DNA of 64,000 nt, taken from Achromobacter pulmonis (GTDB lineage Bacteria > Pseudomonadota > Gammaproteobacteria > Burkholderiales > Burkholderiaceae_B). The notes below the pieces were generated by a model, which was not told the origin of the DNA, did not search any database, and was given only the letters and a program-made list of their open reading frames with translations. The stretch spans positions 79,785-143,784 of the forward strand of contig NZ_CADIJV010000012.1 of NCBI RefSeq assembly GCF_902859765.1, in the 5' to 3' direction. Of this stretch, positions 1 through 10,597 are shown piece after piece; position 1 is the stretch's first letter, and every line of letters starts with the position of its first letter. Made by a program: the position numbers and the translations under genes.

Positions 1-46
1 TCAAGCTAGTGAAGAGTTGAAGGCGCGTTTGCGCTGAAGTGAAATA

Positions 47-93
47 GCCGCACCCAAGCCACAGGGGTATCCGGTTTGGGTGTGGTCATTTTT
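47..93 (+). terminator. Candidate intrinsic terminator at the left edge
   Basis: A roughly 10-bp stem (CACCCAAGCC pairing with GGTTTGGGTG, one G-T wobble) is followed by a short T run (ATTTTT). It could end a rightward gene lying left of the window. The rest of bases 1-221 shows no convincing coding frame. Confidence 0.4.
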
Positions 94-221
94 GCTGAAA
101 AGCCGCGTGAACTTGGCTGGCCTGGCTGCGCCAGTGACCAGTCAAGCCCATTTCACGGTATATGCTGGAGCACATCGAACGACGCAAGGCATGGCCGGCG
201 ACGCCATCGCCTTCCCGGCCG

Positions 222-791
222 TCAATCATCCAGCACGCAGTGCGAGAGACTCCGCATCGCATCGATGGCGCGATCGGTGGATTCGCCCATCTGGGCATGC
301 ACGATGGCGCCGTCAATCGCGACCGTAAGGGCGGCGCCCAGGGTGTGACCAGGGCTCTCGAAGAGCACGTCCAGACATCTCGCGACGTCCTTCTTGTGCT
401 CGCGCACGATCTTCAAAATGGCGGGATGCGTGGAGCCGAACTCGGCCACGGCATTCAGAAAGGCGCAACCGCGGAAATCCTCGCTGTCGAACCAATCGCG
501 CAGCGTAAGCGCCAGCGAGTCGATCTTCGAGGCGCCGGAGTCCAGATTGGAAGCGAGACTCTCTCGAAACCACTGCATCCAGCGTTCGTGACGGAACTCG
601 AGATAGGCCATCACCAGCAGTTCCTTGCTGGGATAGTGCCGATAGAACGTCACCTTGGTGACAGCGGCGGCTTCGATGATCTTGTCGACCCCGGTGGCGC
701 GGATGCCCTGGCCGTAAAACAAGGCATGGGCCGCATGCAAGATGCGTTCACGAGGCGAGAGCGTGTCGACGGGGGGAGTGTTGCGTGTCAT
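222..791 (-). CDS. TetR/AcrR family transcriptional regulator
   Basis: A 189-aa one-component repressor. The N-terminal helix-turn-helix spans about residues 12-60 and includes the typical VTKVTFYRHYPSKE recognition-helix stretch; the rest is the variable ligand-binding and dimerisation domain. The ATG at 791 is chosen because the frame upstream does not resemble the family. It is divergent from the NTF2-like gene at 909, with three copies of an imperfect palindrome between them, the nearest 9 bp from this start, so autorepression and control of the neighbour are likely. Ligand unknown. The gene lies left of the Tn7-like relics at glmS and is probably accessory. Confidence 0.88.
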   Translation of the reverse strand: MTRNTPPVDTLSPRERILHAAHALFYGQGIRATGVDKIIEAAAVTKVTFYRHYPSKELLVMAYLEFRHERWMQWFRESLASNLDSGASKIDSLALTLRDWFDSEDFRGCAFLNAVAEFGSTHPAILKIVREHKKDVARCLDVLFESPGHTLGAALTVAIDGAIVHAQMGESTDRAIDAMRSLSHCVLDD

Positions 792-799
792 GCCGCATT

Positions 800-886
800 G
801 TAGACAGATCGGTCCACTGCCCGCAATTTGAAGTAGACAGGTCGTTCCACTTGCATTAACCTGCGCATGTAGACAGATCGTTCTAC
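800..886. promoter_or_regulatory. Three tandem 18-bp TetR operator-like palindromes
   Basis: Near-identical copies lie at 800-817, 833-850 and 869-886. The last reads GTAGACAGATCGTTCTAC, with inverted arms GTAGA/TCTAC. Centre-to-centre spacing is 33 and 36 bp, about three helical turns, so bound dimers would lie on one DNA face. The array fills the intergenic space between the divergent TetR gene and the NTF2-like gene. Assignment to this TetR rests on proximity and symmetry. Confidence 0.75.
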
Positions 887-908
887 TTTCTTTTGCCCAG
901 GAGCAATC

Positions 909-1376
909 ATGGAAACTCGTCCCCCCCTGCCGCCGTTCACGAAAGAAACCGCCATCCAGAAGGTACGGCTCGCGGAAGATGGCTGGAACTCGCGCGACGC
1001 CGCGAAGGTCGCACTGGCCTACACGCTGGATACCAAATGGCGCAATCGCGCCGAGTTCGCCAACAACCGGACGGAAGCCCAAGCCTTCCTGGATCGGAAA
1101 TGGAAGAAGGAACTCGACTACCGGCTCATCAAGGAACTCTGGGCCCACGATGGCAACCGGATCGCCGTGCGTTATGCCTACGAGTGGCACGACGACGCGG
1201 GCAACTGGTTCCGTTCTTATGGAAACGAGAACTGGGAGTTCATGCCTGATGGACTGATGCAACGCCGCTACGCCTGCGTCAACGACATGCCGATCAAGGA
1301 ATCGGAGCGAAAGTTCCATTGGCCGCTCGGCCGCCGGCCCGACGATCATCCGGGCCTGTCGGAGCTCGGCCTCTGA
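909..1376 (+). CDS. NTF2-like (DUF1348-type) small protein
   Basis: A 155-aa protein resembling the DUF1348 branch of the NTF2-like superfamily. It has an N-terminal helix containing WNSRD, a [12 protein letters not shown] segment and strands rich in aromatics ([24 protein letters not shown]). These cone-shaped folds often bind or modify small hydrophobic molecules, but no catalytic residue can be assigned. The ATG follows CAGGAG. The gene is divergent from a TetR regulator with shared operators, a common layout for inducible small-molecule response genes. Function not known. Confidence 0.75.
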   Translation: METRPPLPPFTKETAIQKVRLAEDGWNSRDAAKVALAYTLDTKWRNRAEFANNRTEAQAFLDRKWKKELDYRLIKELWAHDGNRIAVRYAYEWHDDAGNWFRSYGNENWEFMPDGLMQRRYACVNDMPIKESERKFHWPLGRRPDDHPGLSELGL

Positions 1377-1472
1377 ACGACCGCAAGAATGGTGAGTCGG
1401 AGCGTCCAGCCCGCATGCGCTTGACCTCCGCTCCCTATTTCGCCTTGCTAAGCCTGGCCTGACAGTCCCTCT

Positions 1473-1498
1473 GCGACCGACTTTATTCCCCGTTTTCA
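1473..1498 (+). repeat. End repeat copy A, facing copy B
   Basis: A full-length copy beginning GCGACCGACTTTATTC and ending GTTTTCA, in the same orientation as the two copies beside glmS (2652-2667, 2671-2696). It abuts copy B head to head with only CTT between GTTTTCA and TGAAAAC. It may be the right end of a second, older element to the left. Confidence 0.7.
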
Positions 1499-1501
1499 CT
1501 T

Positions 1502-1650
1502 TGAAAACTAGAAATAAAGTCAGTCGCAAACGACCCGCGTAACCGATTGATTTTGAAAGACATCCAGGATTAGAAAACATGGATCAAAGTCGGTCGCACC
1601 CTGGAACTCGCGCCTTCAGCCCAAGAAAAAATTGAACAAAAGTCGGTCGA
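1502..1650 (-). repeat. Left-end repeat cluster (copies B, C, D)
   Basis: Three - strand copies at 1502-1527, 1573-1597 and about 1625-1650. B carries CGACTGACTTT; C and D carry CGACCGACTTT. The GAAAAC end is clear in B and C and blurred in D. Their spacing of about 50-70 bp resembles separated transposase-binding sites. Confidence 0.7.
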
Positions 1651-1780
1651 AACGTCCCTGCCTCCCGTGTTCAATCTGACCGAGTTGCGAATGGAAATGT
1701 CGTACCGCCTCTTGGCGCATGCAGGCCGGCGAAACCTATAGCCGTCATGGTGGCCGCTTCCGGCCAGAAGCGGACGACCG

Positions 1781-2425
1781 ATGATTCCGGATATGCTATT
1801 TCCACATATCAACCAACCCGAGATTCCAGTTTCCGGCGAAATGATGGCGAACGTTCGAGCAGGCTATGAGCAACGACTATGCGACCTCGTCGAATCCTCT
1901 GAGCAACTGATGGCCGCGCTGCGGGCGGTTCGCTGCCTTGGTTTACCCTCGTGGTGCATCGGTGCAGGGGCCATCAGATCCTTGGTTTGGGATAACTTGC
2001 ATGGCTTTCAGGTGCCCTCGAACGTGGATGACGTGGACGTTGCGTACTTTGATGCCGAAGCGCCTCTAGCTCTGGATGCCGAACTTCAAGAGCGGCTGCA
2101 TCTTCTCCTTCCCTCGCTCACTTGGGAAGTGACAAACCAGGCCAGAGTGCACGAGTGGTTCGCAGAAGCCCTCGGCCAGGTGGTTTCACCCCTAACGTCT
2201 TTGGACGATGGGCTGGCCACTTGGCCAGAGTTCGCCACCTGCGTTGGCATTTACCTGGACGGTGATGAATCATTGAAGGTCATAGCGCCGTACGGATTGA
2301 ATGACCTGTTTGAACTGCGAGTTCGGCACAACCCTCGCCGGGCGAGCGTCTCAACGTTTATGCACCGTGTGAATTCCAAGCGATTCAGCCACCGATGGCC
2401 TCGGCTTTCGATCTGTACTCCCTGA
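1781..2425 (+). CDS. Nucleotidyltransferase-fold protein (NTP_transf_6/DUF925 type)
   Basis: A 214-aa protein with the hallmarks of the DUF925-type nucleotidyltransferase family: GAGAIRSLVWDNLHG as the glycine/arginine loop near residues 62-76, then DDVDVAYFD (about 82-90) as the metal-binding Asp pair. The C-terminal RHNPRRA...FMHRVNSKRFSHRWPRL closes the domain at the usual place, so it looks complete. Substrate unknown. ATG codons at 1781, 1793 and 1841 are possible; 1781 is the longest. It is the only gene inside the Tn7-like unit and so would be its cargo. Confidence 0.82.
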   Translation: MIPDMLFPHINQPEIPVSGEMMANVRAGYEQRLCDLVESSEQLMAALRAVRCLGLPSWCIGAGAIRSLVWDNLHGFQVPSNVDDVDVAYFDAEAPLALDAELQERLHLLLPSLTWEVTNQARVHEWFAEALGQVVSPLTSLDDGLATWPEFATCVGIYLDGDESLKVIAPYGLNDLFELRVRHNPRRASVSTFMHRVNSKRFSHRWPRLSICTP

Positions 2426-2556
2426 CCGCACAGAGGGCTGCTGTGGGTCGCAAGCGGCCAGTCGTCGACGACCGCTATCCCCAAGTGCGCTCCGACGCGC
2501 AGGTCCGAACCCCGGCCGGACGGAGCCTGTTGCGCCCCGAGCTAATTGGATGCACC

Positions 2557-2581
2557 AAAAAGAGGGCCGCTCTGCGGCCCC
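2557..2581 (-). terminator. Intrinsic terminator for leftward transcription (downstream of glmS)
   Basis: Read on the minus strand, the stem GGGCCGC/GCGGCCC with a 3-nt loop is followed by CTCTTTTT. It lies downstream of glmS but inside the putative Tn7-like unit, so it may have come with the insertion. Confidence 0.65.
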
Positions 2582-2651
2582 CGCGCATGCTTTAACAACC
2601 GATGAGTCCATCTTCGCCACACAATCGGTGACGATCTGGCCCGTTCCAGTT

Positions 2652-2696
2652 GCGACCGACTTTATTCCGCGCGACCGACTTTATTTCCAGTTTTCA
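2652..2696 (+). repeat. Right-end repeat pair (copies E and F)
   Basis: Two adjacent + strand copies, 2652-2667 and 2671-2696, both starting GCGACCGACTTTATT, 19 bp apart. F continues to GTTTTCA and ends 24 bp from the glmS stop codon. The tight packing contrasts with the spaced left copies. Confidence 0.75.
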
Positions 2697-2720
2697 ACTT
2701 CACCCAGCCTGCCTGGCGGC

Positions 2721-4553
<1,833 letters not shown>

Positions 4554-4705
4554 AGGGGGAGACTCCTGAAAGTTCGAGTACGGAACGCATTGTGCGCGCA
4601 CCATCAAGAAATTTGATTTCTTTATCTGGTCACATTTGACAGTTTATTCACTTACATATTTGTGATTAAATAATATTTCACTGAACATGCATTAATGAAT
4701 TAATC
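4554..4705. promoter_or_regulatory. AT-rich divergent promoter region of glmS and the Lrp gene
   Basis: The region is strongly AT-rich against a GC-rich background. It has dyads of GTGA/TCAC half-sites, clearest at 4662-4681 (GTGA-N12-TCAC), and a minus-strand TATTAT with a TTCATT 18 bp upstream that could serve glmS. An Lrp-type autoregulatory site is plausible but unproven. Confidence 0.45.
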
Positions 4706-5194
4706 ATGCAAAATCAGCCGATAACCCTGCCCGAGCTGGACGACCTGGATCTGCGGATTCTGGAACAACTCCAGGACGACAACTCCCTGACCAACCAGGA
4801 ACTGGCCGCGCGTGTGCACGCCTCGCCGCCAACCTGCCTGCGGCGGGTGCGGCGCCTGGTGGAAGAAGGGGTGATCGCGCGCCAGGTCGCCATCCTGGCG
4901 CCCGGCAAGCTGGGCAGCACACTGACCGCCATTGTCGAGATCACGCTGGATGTGCAGGCGGCCGAAAGCCTGGATGCCTTCGAACGGATCATGCTGGCCG
5001 AACCGGCAGTGCTGCAGTGCTACCGCGTGTCGCCGGGACCCGACTTCGTGGTGATCGCGCAGGTCAAGGACATGCCGGCCTATCACGCGCTGGCGCACCG
5101 CGCCTTCACCGCGCACGCCAATGTGCGCAATGTGCGCACATTCTTCTCGGTGCATCGCGCCAAGTTCGAGACCCGCATCGATCCGCGCGGGTAA
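4706..5194 (+). CDS. Lrp/AsnC family transcriptional regulator
   Basis: A 162-aa regulator. An N-terminal winged helix-turn-helix (about residues 12-62: LDLRILEQLQDDNSLTNQEL followed by RVHASPPTCLRRVRRLVEEG) precedes a RAM/AsnC effector-binding domain (about 75-155) with the conserved YRVSPGPDFV turn. Such proteins form octamers and sense amino acids. It is divergent from glmS across a short AT-rich region. The effector is not evident, and whether it acts on glmS is only inferred from position. Confidence 0.93.
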   Translation: MQNQPITLPELDDLDLRILEQLQDDNSLTNQELAARVHASPPTCLRRVRRLVEEGVIARQVAILAPGKLGSTLTAIVEITLDVQAAESLDAFERIMLAEPAVLQCYRVSPGPDFVVIAQVKDMPAYHALAHRAFTAHANVRNVRTFFSVHRAKFETRIDPRG

Positions 5195-5221
5195 GCACCC
5201 CGCCGGCAGGCGCCGCGCGGT

Positions 5222-6283
5222 TCAGCGGGCGGCCAGCAGGCGCTCGAACTGCGCCAGGTAGCGGTTGCCCATCTTCTGCACGTCGTGTTCGTCACGCACG
5301 TAGCGATAGGCGCGCTCGGTGATCTCCTGGCGGAAGGCGGTGTCATCCAGGCAGCGCGCCATGCCCAGAGCCATGGCGTGGAAGTCGGCCACCGCGCACA
5401 GCACGCCGCGGCCGTCGGCCAGGCTTTCCTTCAGGCCGCCGGCATCGGTGGACACCACCGGCACGCGTTGCAGGAAGGCGTCCAGCACGCTGCTGCCCAG
5501 CGCCTCTTCCTCGGAACTCATGACGAACACGTCGAGGATGCTGTAGAAGTCCTCGACGCCCTTGCGAAAGCCGGCGAAGCGGTAGACGTCCTCGACGCCC
5601 AGCGTCCGCGCCTCGTCGCGCGCCTGCTGTTCGCGGTCGCCGCCGGCGCCGAAGTGCAGGAAGACAAAGTCGCGCCGCGTCTTCGCCAGTTCGGCCACCG
5701 CGCGCACCAGCGTCACCGGATCCTTGTCGCGGATCAGCGCAGCGGAGGTGGCCATGACCTTCTTGCCTTCCAGGCCGAACTCGCGCACCAGCGCGGCGAC
5801 GTTGTCCTGGTCGATCTGGTGCGGCTCGACCGCGCTGCGGATGATGACCGGGTCCAGCCCCAGGCGCCGCGGCTCGCTCGCCGCCATGTCGCTGATCGCC
5901 ACGAACAGGTCGGTGTGGCGCCACTTATAGCCGGTCTTCCATTCCTCGTTCGGCTTGACCACAAACGAGGTGCGGCGGGAAAACACCACCGGGCGGCGGT
6001 GCAGCCACTTGGTCAGCACGGCCCAGGTGATGGTGTTGGCGGTCTGGGCATGGATGATGTCGTAGCCACTGCCCGCGCGCGCCAGGAAGGCCAGTTGCGC
6101 CGGCACGTTGCGGCAGGTGTGCGCCACGAAGCCTTCCTGGCGCGCGCGTTCGGCCAGCGGGCCGCCTTCGCGGCACAGCACTTCGACCTGGTGGCCGGCG
6201 TTGCGGAACGCGCGCATGCAGTACAGCGTCTGGCGTTCGCCGCCGCGCCAGCCTTTCTCGAAGTTGAGCTGCAGGATCTTCAT
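5222..6283 (-). CDS. Glycosyltransferase family 4 (GT-B) protein
   Basis: A 353-aa GT-B glycosyltransferase. The N-terminal Rossmann domain has a glycine-rich loop (GWRGGERQT near residue 11), and the C-terminal domain carries the EX7E-like acidic motif ([15 protein letters not shown], about residues 265-280) that contacts the nucleotide-sugar donor. The chosen start [12 protein letters not shown] overlaps the ugd stop as ATGA, giving translational coupling. Pairing with UDP-glucose dehydrogenase suggests a role in a lipopolysaccharide or other surface glycan containing hexuronic acid; donor and acceptor are not known. Confidence 0.88.
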   Translation of the reverse strand: MKILQLNFEKGWRGGERQTLYCMRAFRNAGHQVEVLCREGGPLAERARQEGFVAHTCRNVPAQLAFLARAGSGYDIIHAQTANTITWAVLTKWLHRRPVVFSRRTSFVVKPNEEWKTGYKWRHTDLFVAISDMAASEPRRLGLDPVIIRSAVEPHQIDQDNVAALVREFGLEGKKVMATSAALIRDKDPVTLVRAVAELAKTRRDFVFLHFGAGGDREQQARDEARTLGVEDVYRFAGFRKGVEDFYSILDVFVMSSEEEALGSSVLDAFLQRVPVVSTDAGGLKESLADGRGVLCAVADFHAMALGMARCLDDTAFRQEITERAYRYVRDEHDVQKMGNRYLAQFERLLAAR

Positions 6284-7602
6284 GCGCGGCCGATGCCCGA
6301 GTACTCGAAGCCCTGGGCGCGCACGTCGGCCGGCGTGTAGAGGTTGCGGCCGTCGATGATCAGCGGCGTCTTGAGCAACGCCTTGACGCGGTCGAAGTCG
6401 GGCGCGCGGAAAACCTTCCATTCGGTGGCGATCAACAGCGCGTCGGCGCCGTCGAGCGCGTCGTACATGTCGGTGGCGAAGCTCACGCCGGGCTTGCCGT
6501 CCAGCACCCGCGCGGCCTCGTGCATGGCCACCGGGTCGTAGGCGCGCACGCTGGCGCCGCGCCGCGTCAGCTCGGCGATCACGGTCAGGCTGGGCGCCTC
6601 GCGCATGTCATCGGTGTTGGGCTTGAACGACAGGCCCCACAGCGCGAACGTGCGGCCGCTCAGGTCCTCGCCATAGCGCGCCACCAGCTTTTCCGAGAGG
6701 CGGAACTTCTGCGCGTGGTTGGCGGCCTCGGCCGCCTCGATCACACGCATCGGCAGAGCCTTGTCGGCAGCGGTGTTGACCAGCGCCTGCACGTCCTTGG
6801 GAAAACACGAGCCGCCATAACCGGCGCCCGGATACAGGAAGTGGTAACCGATGCGCGGATCGGCGCCAATGCCGCGGCGGACCTGCTCGATGTCCGCGCC
6901 CAGCGCCTCGGCCAGGTTGGCCATTTCGTTCATGAACGAGATGCGGGTGGCCAGCATGGCATTGGCCGCGTATTTGGTGAGTTCGGCCGAGCGCACGTCC
7001 ATCACCATCAGGCGGTCGTGGGTGCGCTGGAACGGTTCATAGATGCGGCGCATGACGCCGATGGTGTAGTCGTCGTCGGCGCCGACGATGACCCGGTCCG
7101 GGCTCATGAAGTCGTTGATCGCCGCGCCTTCCTTGAGGAATTCCGGGTTGGAGGCAACGCTGAACGGCACCTCGACGCCACGCTTGGCCAGTTCCTCGGC
7201 CACCGCGGCGCGCACCTTGTCGGCGGTGCCGACCGGCACGGTGGATTTGTCCACGATCAGCTTGCGGCTGGTCATGTGGCGGGCGATGTTGCGGGCGGCC
7301 GCCAGCACGTACTTCAGGTCGGCCGAGCCGTCCTCGCCCGGCGGCGTGCCGACGGCGATGAACTGCACGTCGCCGAAGTCCACGCTCTGGGCCACGTCAT
7401 CGGTGAAATGCAGGCGGCCGGCCTGCACGTTGCGCCGCACCAGGTCTTCCAGGCCCGGCTCGTAGATGGGGATGCCGCCCTGGCGCAACAGGGCGATCTT
7501 GGCCGCGTCCACGTCCAGGCACATGACGTCGTTGCCCATATCGGCCAGGCACGCCCCCGACACCAACCCTACGTAACCGGTACCCACGACCGTGATTTTC
7601 AT
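6280..7602 (-). CDS. ugd: UDP-glucose 6-dehydrogenase
   Basis: A 440-aa NAD-dependent dehydrogenase oxidising UDP-glucose to UDP-glucuronate. The N-terminal Rossmann fold has [10 protein letters not shown], a central helical domain follows, and the catalytic cysteine lies in [10 protein letters not shown] (about residues 255-265); the C-terminal UDP-binding domain has [15 protein letters not shown]. Length is normal. The next gene, a glycosyltransferase, overlaps its stop codon by 4 nt. A TATAAT-like -10 lies about 65 bp upstream on the same strand. Confidence 0.96.
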   Translation of the reverse strand: MKITVVGTGYVGLVSGACLADMGNDVMCLDVDAAKIALLRQGGIPIYEPGLEDLVRRNVQAGRLHFTDDVAQSVDFGDVQFIAVGTPPGEDGSADLKYVLAAARNIARHMTSRKLIVDKSTVPVGTADKVRAAVAEELAKRGVEVPFSVASNPEFLKEGAAINDFMSPDRVIVGADDDYTIGVMRRIYEPFQRTHDRLMVMDVRSAELTKYAANAMLATRISFMNEMANLAEALGADIEQVRRGIGADPRIGYHFLYPGAGYGGSCFPKDVQALVNTAADKALPMRVIEAAEAANHAQKFRLSEKLVARYGEDLSGRTFALWGLSFKPNTDDMREAPSLTVIAELTRRGASVRAYDPVAMHEAARVLDGKPGVSFATDMYDALDGADALLIATEWKVFRAPDFDRVKALLKTPLIIDGRNLYTPADVRAQGFEYSGIGRA

Positions 7603-7665
7603 GCCTGAACGCCTTAAAAATAGGTAAACACCGCGCCGGGACCGTCCGCCGCGGCGCTGGCCGCC

Positions 7666-7671
7666 ATTATA
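7666..7671 (-). promoter_or_regulatory. Candidate -10 box for ugd
   Basis: A perfect TATAAT on the minus strand lies about 65 bp upstream of the ugd ATG in an otherwise GC-rich gap. No good -35 box is visible, so it may be activator-dependent or fortuitous. Confidence 0.35.
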
Positions 7672-7764
7672 GAAGCCGGCCGGCCCGCAGGGCTTGCGGC
7701 GGGCTGCCGCGAGCCGCCGCCCGCGCGGAGCGCGGCGCGGCCGACCAGCCCCCCGGTCTGGCCG

Positions 7765-9165
7765 TCACGGCTCCGAGGGCGTACGCAGCTTGCTGAAGCG
7801 CACCGTGTTCACGACCACCGCCAGCGCGGCGCAGATCGTGCCCAGCACCAGCGCCAGCCCGGGGCCGTGCGCCAGGCTGATGCTGAAAGCGATCGCCACC
7901 AGCGCGGTGCCGAAGCTCTGGCCGAAGACCCGGGTGGTCGCCTGCAGGCCGCCCGCCGCGCCGCTGCGCGCGCGCGGCGCGGCCGACAGCATGGCGCGAT
8001 TGTTCGGCGTCTGGAAGAAACCGAAGCCGACCCCGGCCACGAACATGCCCGCCATGATCGACACATTGCCCACCTCGGCCGGCAGCGCCGCCAGCCACAA
8101 CATGCCGGCCACCATGGTGGCCGCGCCGATCCCGCTCAGGGTGGCGGCCGAATAGCGGTCCGACAGGCGTCCGGCCAATGGCGCGATCAACGCCGTGCCC
8201 ACCGGCCAGGCGCCCATCAGCATGCCCACCTCCAGGTAGGGCCGGCCCAGCACCTGCTGAAAATAGAACGGCAGCGACACGTATGACGCCATCTGCGCCG
8301 CGAAGGTGCAGGCCGACGCCGCCACCGCGAACGCCAGCGGCCGGATTCGCAGCAGGTCCACCGGCACCAGGGGCGCGGGCTGGCCGCTGGCGCGGCGCAC
8401 CAGCACCAGGCCGGCCACGGCGGCGATCGCCACCAGGCCGATGCCGCGCAGCAGATCCTCGCCCATCATGTCGATGCCGGAAATGAACACCCCCAGCGTC
8501 ACCATGCACAGCAACGCGCTGATCCAGTCCAGCCGCACATCATTGCGCGGCACTTCCGGCAGATGGCGCAGGCCGAACATGGCCAGCACGCAGATCGGCA
8601 GATTGACCGCGAAGATCCACGGCCACGGCGCCACCGACAGGATCGCCGATCCGATGGTCGGGCCCAGCACCGACATCACCGCCACCGTGGTGGCGTTGAT
8701 GCTGATACCGCGCCCCAGCATCCGCAACGGATAGATATTGCGCACCAGCCCGCCGAACAGGCACATCAGCGTCGCCGCCCCCACACCCTGGAACACGCGC
8801 GCCAGCGTCAACTGCAGCAGCGAGCCGGCCAGGGCGCAACCCAGCGACGCCAGCGTGAACAGCACCAGCCCGAAGGTGAACATGCGCCGGAAGCCGATGC
8901 GCTCGGCCAGCGCCGACAGGGGCAGCAGCATCATCACCACCGCCAGGTTGTAGGCGTTGACCACCCACACCGCCTGCGCCGGCGAGGCGTTCAGGTCGGT
9001 GGCAATGGTCGGCAGGGCGACGTTGGCGATGGTGGTGTCCAGCACCGACAGGCTGATGCCGGTCATGACGGTCGCCGCCGCCCAGTAGCGGCGCGGCACC
9101 GGCAGGCCATCCGGGACGGCGGACCTGGCGCCGTCGGCCGGCGCCTGTGACGCCGGCGGCGTCAC
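7765..9165 (-). CDS. MFS transporter, DHA2-type drug:H+ antiporter
   Basis: A 466-aa inner-membrane protein with the multi-helix profile of the 14-segment DHA2 drug-efflux branch. The first helix holds [16 protein letters not shown], a hallmark of EmrB/QacA-like proteins. I choose the GTG at 9165 because it overlaps the glmU stop as GTGA; an upstream TTG at 9189 would overlap glmU by 28 nt, and the first ATG cuts into helix 1. The substrate cannot be predicted. It probably shares transcription with glmU. Confidence 0.85.
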   Translation of the reverse strand: MTPPASQAPADGARSAVPDGLPVPRRYWAAATVMTGISLSVLDTTIANVALPTIATDLNASPAQAVWVVNAYNLAVVMMLLPLSALAERIGFRRMFTFGLVLFTLASLGCALAGSLLQLTLARVFQGVGAATLMCLFGGLVRNIYPLRMLGRGISINATTVAVMSVLGPTIGSAILSVAPWPWIFAVNLPICVLAMFGLRHLPEVPRNDVRLDWISALLCMVTLGVFISGIDMMGEDLLRGIGLVAIAAVAGLVLVRRASGQPAPLVPVDLLRIRPLAFAVAASACTFAAQMASYVSLPFYFQQVLGRPYLEVGMLMGAWPVGTALIAPLAGRLSDRYSAATLSGIGAATMVAGMLWLAALPAEVGNVSIMAGMFVAGVGFGFFQTPNNRAMLSAAPRARSGAAGGLQATTRVFGQSFGTALVAIAFSISLAHGPGLALVLGTICAALAVVVNTVRFSKLRTPSEP

Positions 9166-10535
9166 GACTTCTTGACCGGCCGTTGCCAACCGTCGACGGT
9201 GACCTGCTTGCCGCGCGACACCGTCAGCTTATCGGCCGGCGCATCGCGGGTCAGGGTGGTGCCTGCGCCCAGGGTCGCGCCGCGGCCCACGCGCACCGGG
9301 GCCACCAGCTGCGTATCCGATCCGATGAAGACGTCATCCTCGACGACGGTACGGTGCTTGTTGACGCCGTCGTAGTTGCAGGTGATGGTGCCCGCGCCCA
9401 CGTTCACGCGCGCGCCGATGTCGGCGTCGCCGATGTAGGCCAGGTGGTTGGCCTTGCTGTCGGCGCCCAGCACGCTCTTCTTGATCTCGACGAAATTGCC
9501 GACGTGGGTGCGGTCGCCCAGCTCGGCGCCCGGACGCAGGCGGGCATACGGGCCGATGCGCGCGTCAGCGCCGACCTGGGCCTGCTGCAGATGGCTGAAG
9601 GCCTCGATCTGCGTGCCCGCGCCAATGCTGACGTCGCGCAGCACGCAGTGCGGCCCCACGCGCACGCCGTCGGCCAGCGTCACCTGGCCCTCGAACACGC
9701 AGCCCACGTCGATGAACACGTCGCGACCGCAAGTGAGCGTGCCGCGCACATCGAAGCGCGCCGGGTCGGCCAGCGTCACGCCGGCCTCGAGCAGGCGGCG
9801 CGCCTGCTCACCCTGCCAGCGGCGTTCCAGTTCGGCCTGCTGCACGCGGCTGTTCACGCCCAGCGTCTCCCACGACGCGCCCGGCTGGGCCGCGCCCACC
9901 GGCACGCCGTCGGCCACGGCCAGGCCCACCACATCGGTCAGGTAGTACTCGCCCTGGGCGTTGTTGTTGTCGATGCGCGAGAGCCAGTCCTTGAGCTGCG
10001 CGGTCGGCGCGGCCAGGATGCCGGTGTTGACTTCCTTGAGGGCGCGCTCGATCTCCGAAGCGTCCTTGTGCTCGACGATGCGGCAGACATTGCCGGCCGC
10101 GTCGCGCACGATGCGGCCATAGCCGGTGGAGTCGGCCAGCACTTCGGTCAGCACCGCGGCGCCGGCGCCGCGCGCCTGCAGCAGACGGCGCAGCGTCTCG
10201 GGCTGAACCAGCGGCACGTCGCCGTACAACACCAGAGTCACGTCGTCCTTGCCGTCGCCTTCGCGCAGCAACGGCACGGTCTGCTGGACCGCGTGGCCGG
10301 TGCCTTGCTGCGGCTGTTGCAGCGCGAACTGCAGATCGTCCTGGCCGCTGAAGGCCTGCTTGACACGATCGGCGCCATGGCCGACCACCACGATGATGCG
10401 GGCCGGTTCGAGCTGGCGGGCGCTGTCCAGCACGTGGGCCAGCATCGGTTTGCCGGCCAGGGTGTGCAGCACCTTGGGCAGGTCCGACTGCATGCGCTTG
10501 CCGAGTCCGGCGGCGAGAATCACTACATTAAGCAT
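9162..10535 (-). CDS. glmU: Bifunctional GlcNAc-1-P uridyltransferase / glucosamine-1-P acetyltransferase
   Basis: A 457-aa enzyme making UDP-GlcNAc in two steps. The N-terminal pyrophosphorylase domain (about residues 1-230) has [18 protein letters not shown]; the C-terminal left-handed beta-helix of hexapeptide repeats (about 250-455) carries the acetyl-CoA-binding acetyltransferase site. The ATG at 10535 gives [10 protein letters not shown] at the canonical N-terminus; the open frame upstream is not family-like. It works downstream of glmS in the same pathway. Its stop overlaps the start of the MFS gene. Confidence 0.97.
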   Translation of the reverse strand: MLNVVILAAGLGKRMQSDLPKVLHTLAGKPMLAHVLDSARQLEPARIIVVVGHGADRVKQAFSGQDDLQFALQQPQQGTGHAVQQTVPLLREGDGKDDVTLVLYGDVPLVQPETLRRLLQARGAGAAVLTEVLADSTGYGRIVRDAAGNVCRIVEHKDASEIERALKEVNTGILAAPTAQLKDWLSRIDNNNAQGEYYLTDVVGLAVADGVPVGAAQPGASWETLGVNSRVQQAELERRWQGEQARRLLEAGVTLADPARFDVRGTLTCGRDVFIDVGCVFEGQVTLADGVRVGPHCVLRDVSIGAGTQIEAFSHLQQAQVGADARIGPYARLRPGAELGDRTHVGNFVEIKKSVLGADSKANHLAYIGDADIGARVNVGAGTITCNYDGVNKHRTVVEDDVFIGSDTQLVAPVRVGRGATLGAGTTLTRDAPADKLTVSRGKQVTVDGWQRPVKKS

Positions 10536-10554
10536 AGGTTCCGGTATCGAAAAT

Positions 10555-10583
10555 GCCCGGCGCCGCCGTCTCGCGGCCCGGGC
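10555..10583 (-). terminator. Candidate terminator between phaM and glmU
   Basis: On the minus strand a GCCCGG...CCGGGC stem with an internal GC-rich part is followed by ATTTT. It lies between the phaM-like stop and the glmU start and could end or attenuate phaM transcription. Confidence 0.4.
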
Positions 10584-10597
10584 CTGGATTGAAAAAA

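Larger units (their letters stand above)
1377..1780. other. AT-richer gap holding Tn7-like end repeats
   Basis: This 404-bp gap has no supported gene. It is AT-richer than its surroundings and contains four copies of a ~25-bp repeat with the core CGACCGACTTT: one in + orientation (1473-1498) and three in - orientation (1502-1527, 1573-1597, about 1625-1650). The - copies occupy about 150 bp, like the left end of a Tn7-type element. Confidence 0.7.
1502..2696. mobile_element. Miniature or decayed Tn7-like element inserted at the glmS attTn7 position
   Basis: Outer ends are TGAAAAC at 1502 and GTTTTCA at 2696, flanked on both sides by ACTT (1498-1501, 2697-2700). Left repeats are spaced (1502-1527, 1573-1597, about 1625-1650); right repeats are tight (2652-2667, 2671-2696) and in opposite orientation. 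Tn7 ends have this asymmetry of TnsB sites, and Tn7 places its right end about 25 bp past the glmS stop; here the distance is 24 bp. The repeat shares AATAAAGTC with the Tn7 sites as I recall them. No tnsABCDE genes are present, so the unit is non-autonomous or a deletion remnant. An IS21-like origin is the main alternative. Confidence 0.6.
2426..2720. other. glmS downstream gap: terminator and right-end repeats
   Basis: No gene supported. It contains a hairpin acting leftward (2557-2581) and two + orientation end repeats (2652-2667 and 2671-2696) just before the glmS stop codon at 2721-2723. Confidence 0.7.

Noticed and set aside
1502-2696. A toxin-antitoxin or defence reading of the nucleotidyltransferase unit
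   Set aside because: The protein resembles the DUF925-type family, not MNT/HEPN antitoxins or CD-NTases, and no partner gene is in the unit.
9166-9189. TTG start at 9189 for the DHA2 transporter
   Set aside because: It would overlap glmU by 28 nt without a Shine-Dalgarno sequence; the GTG at 9165 gives the common 4-nt stop-start overlap.
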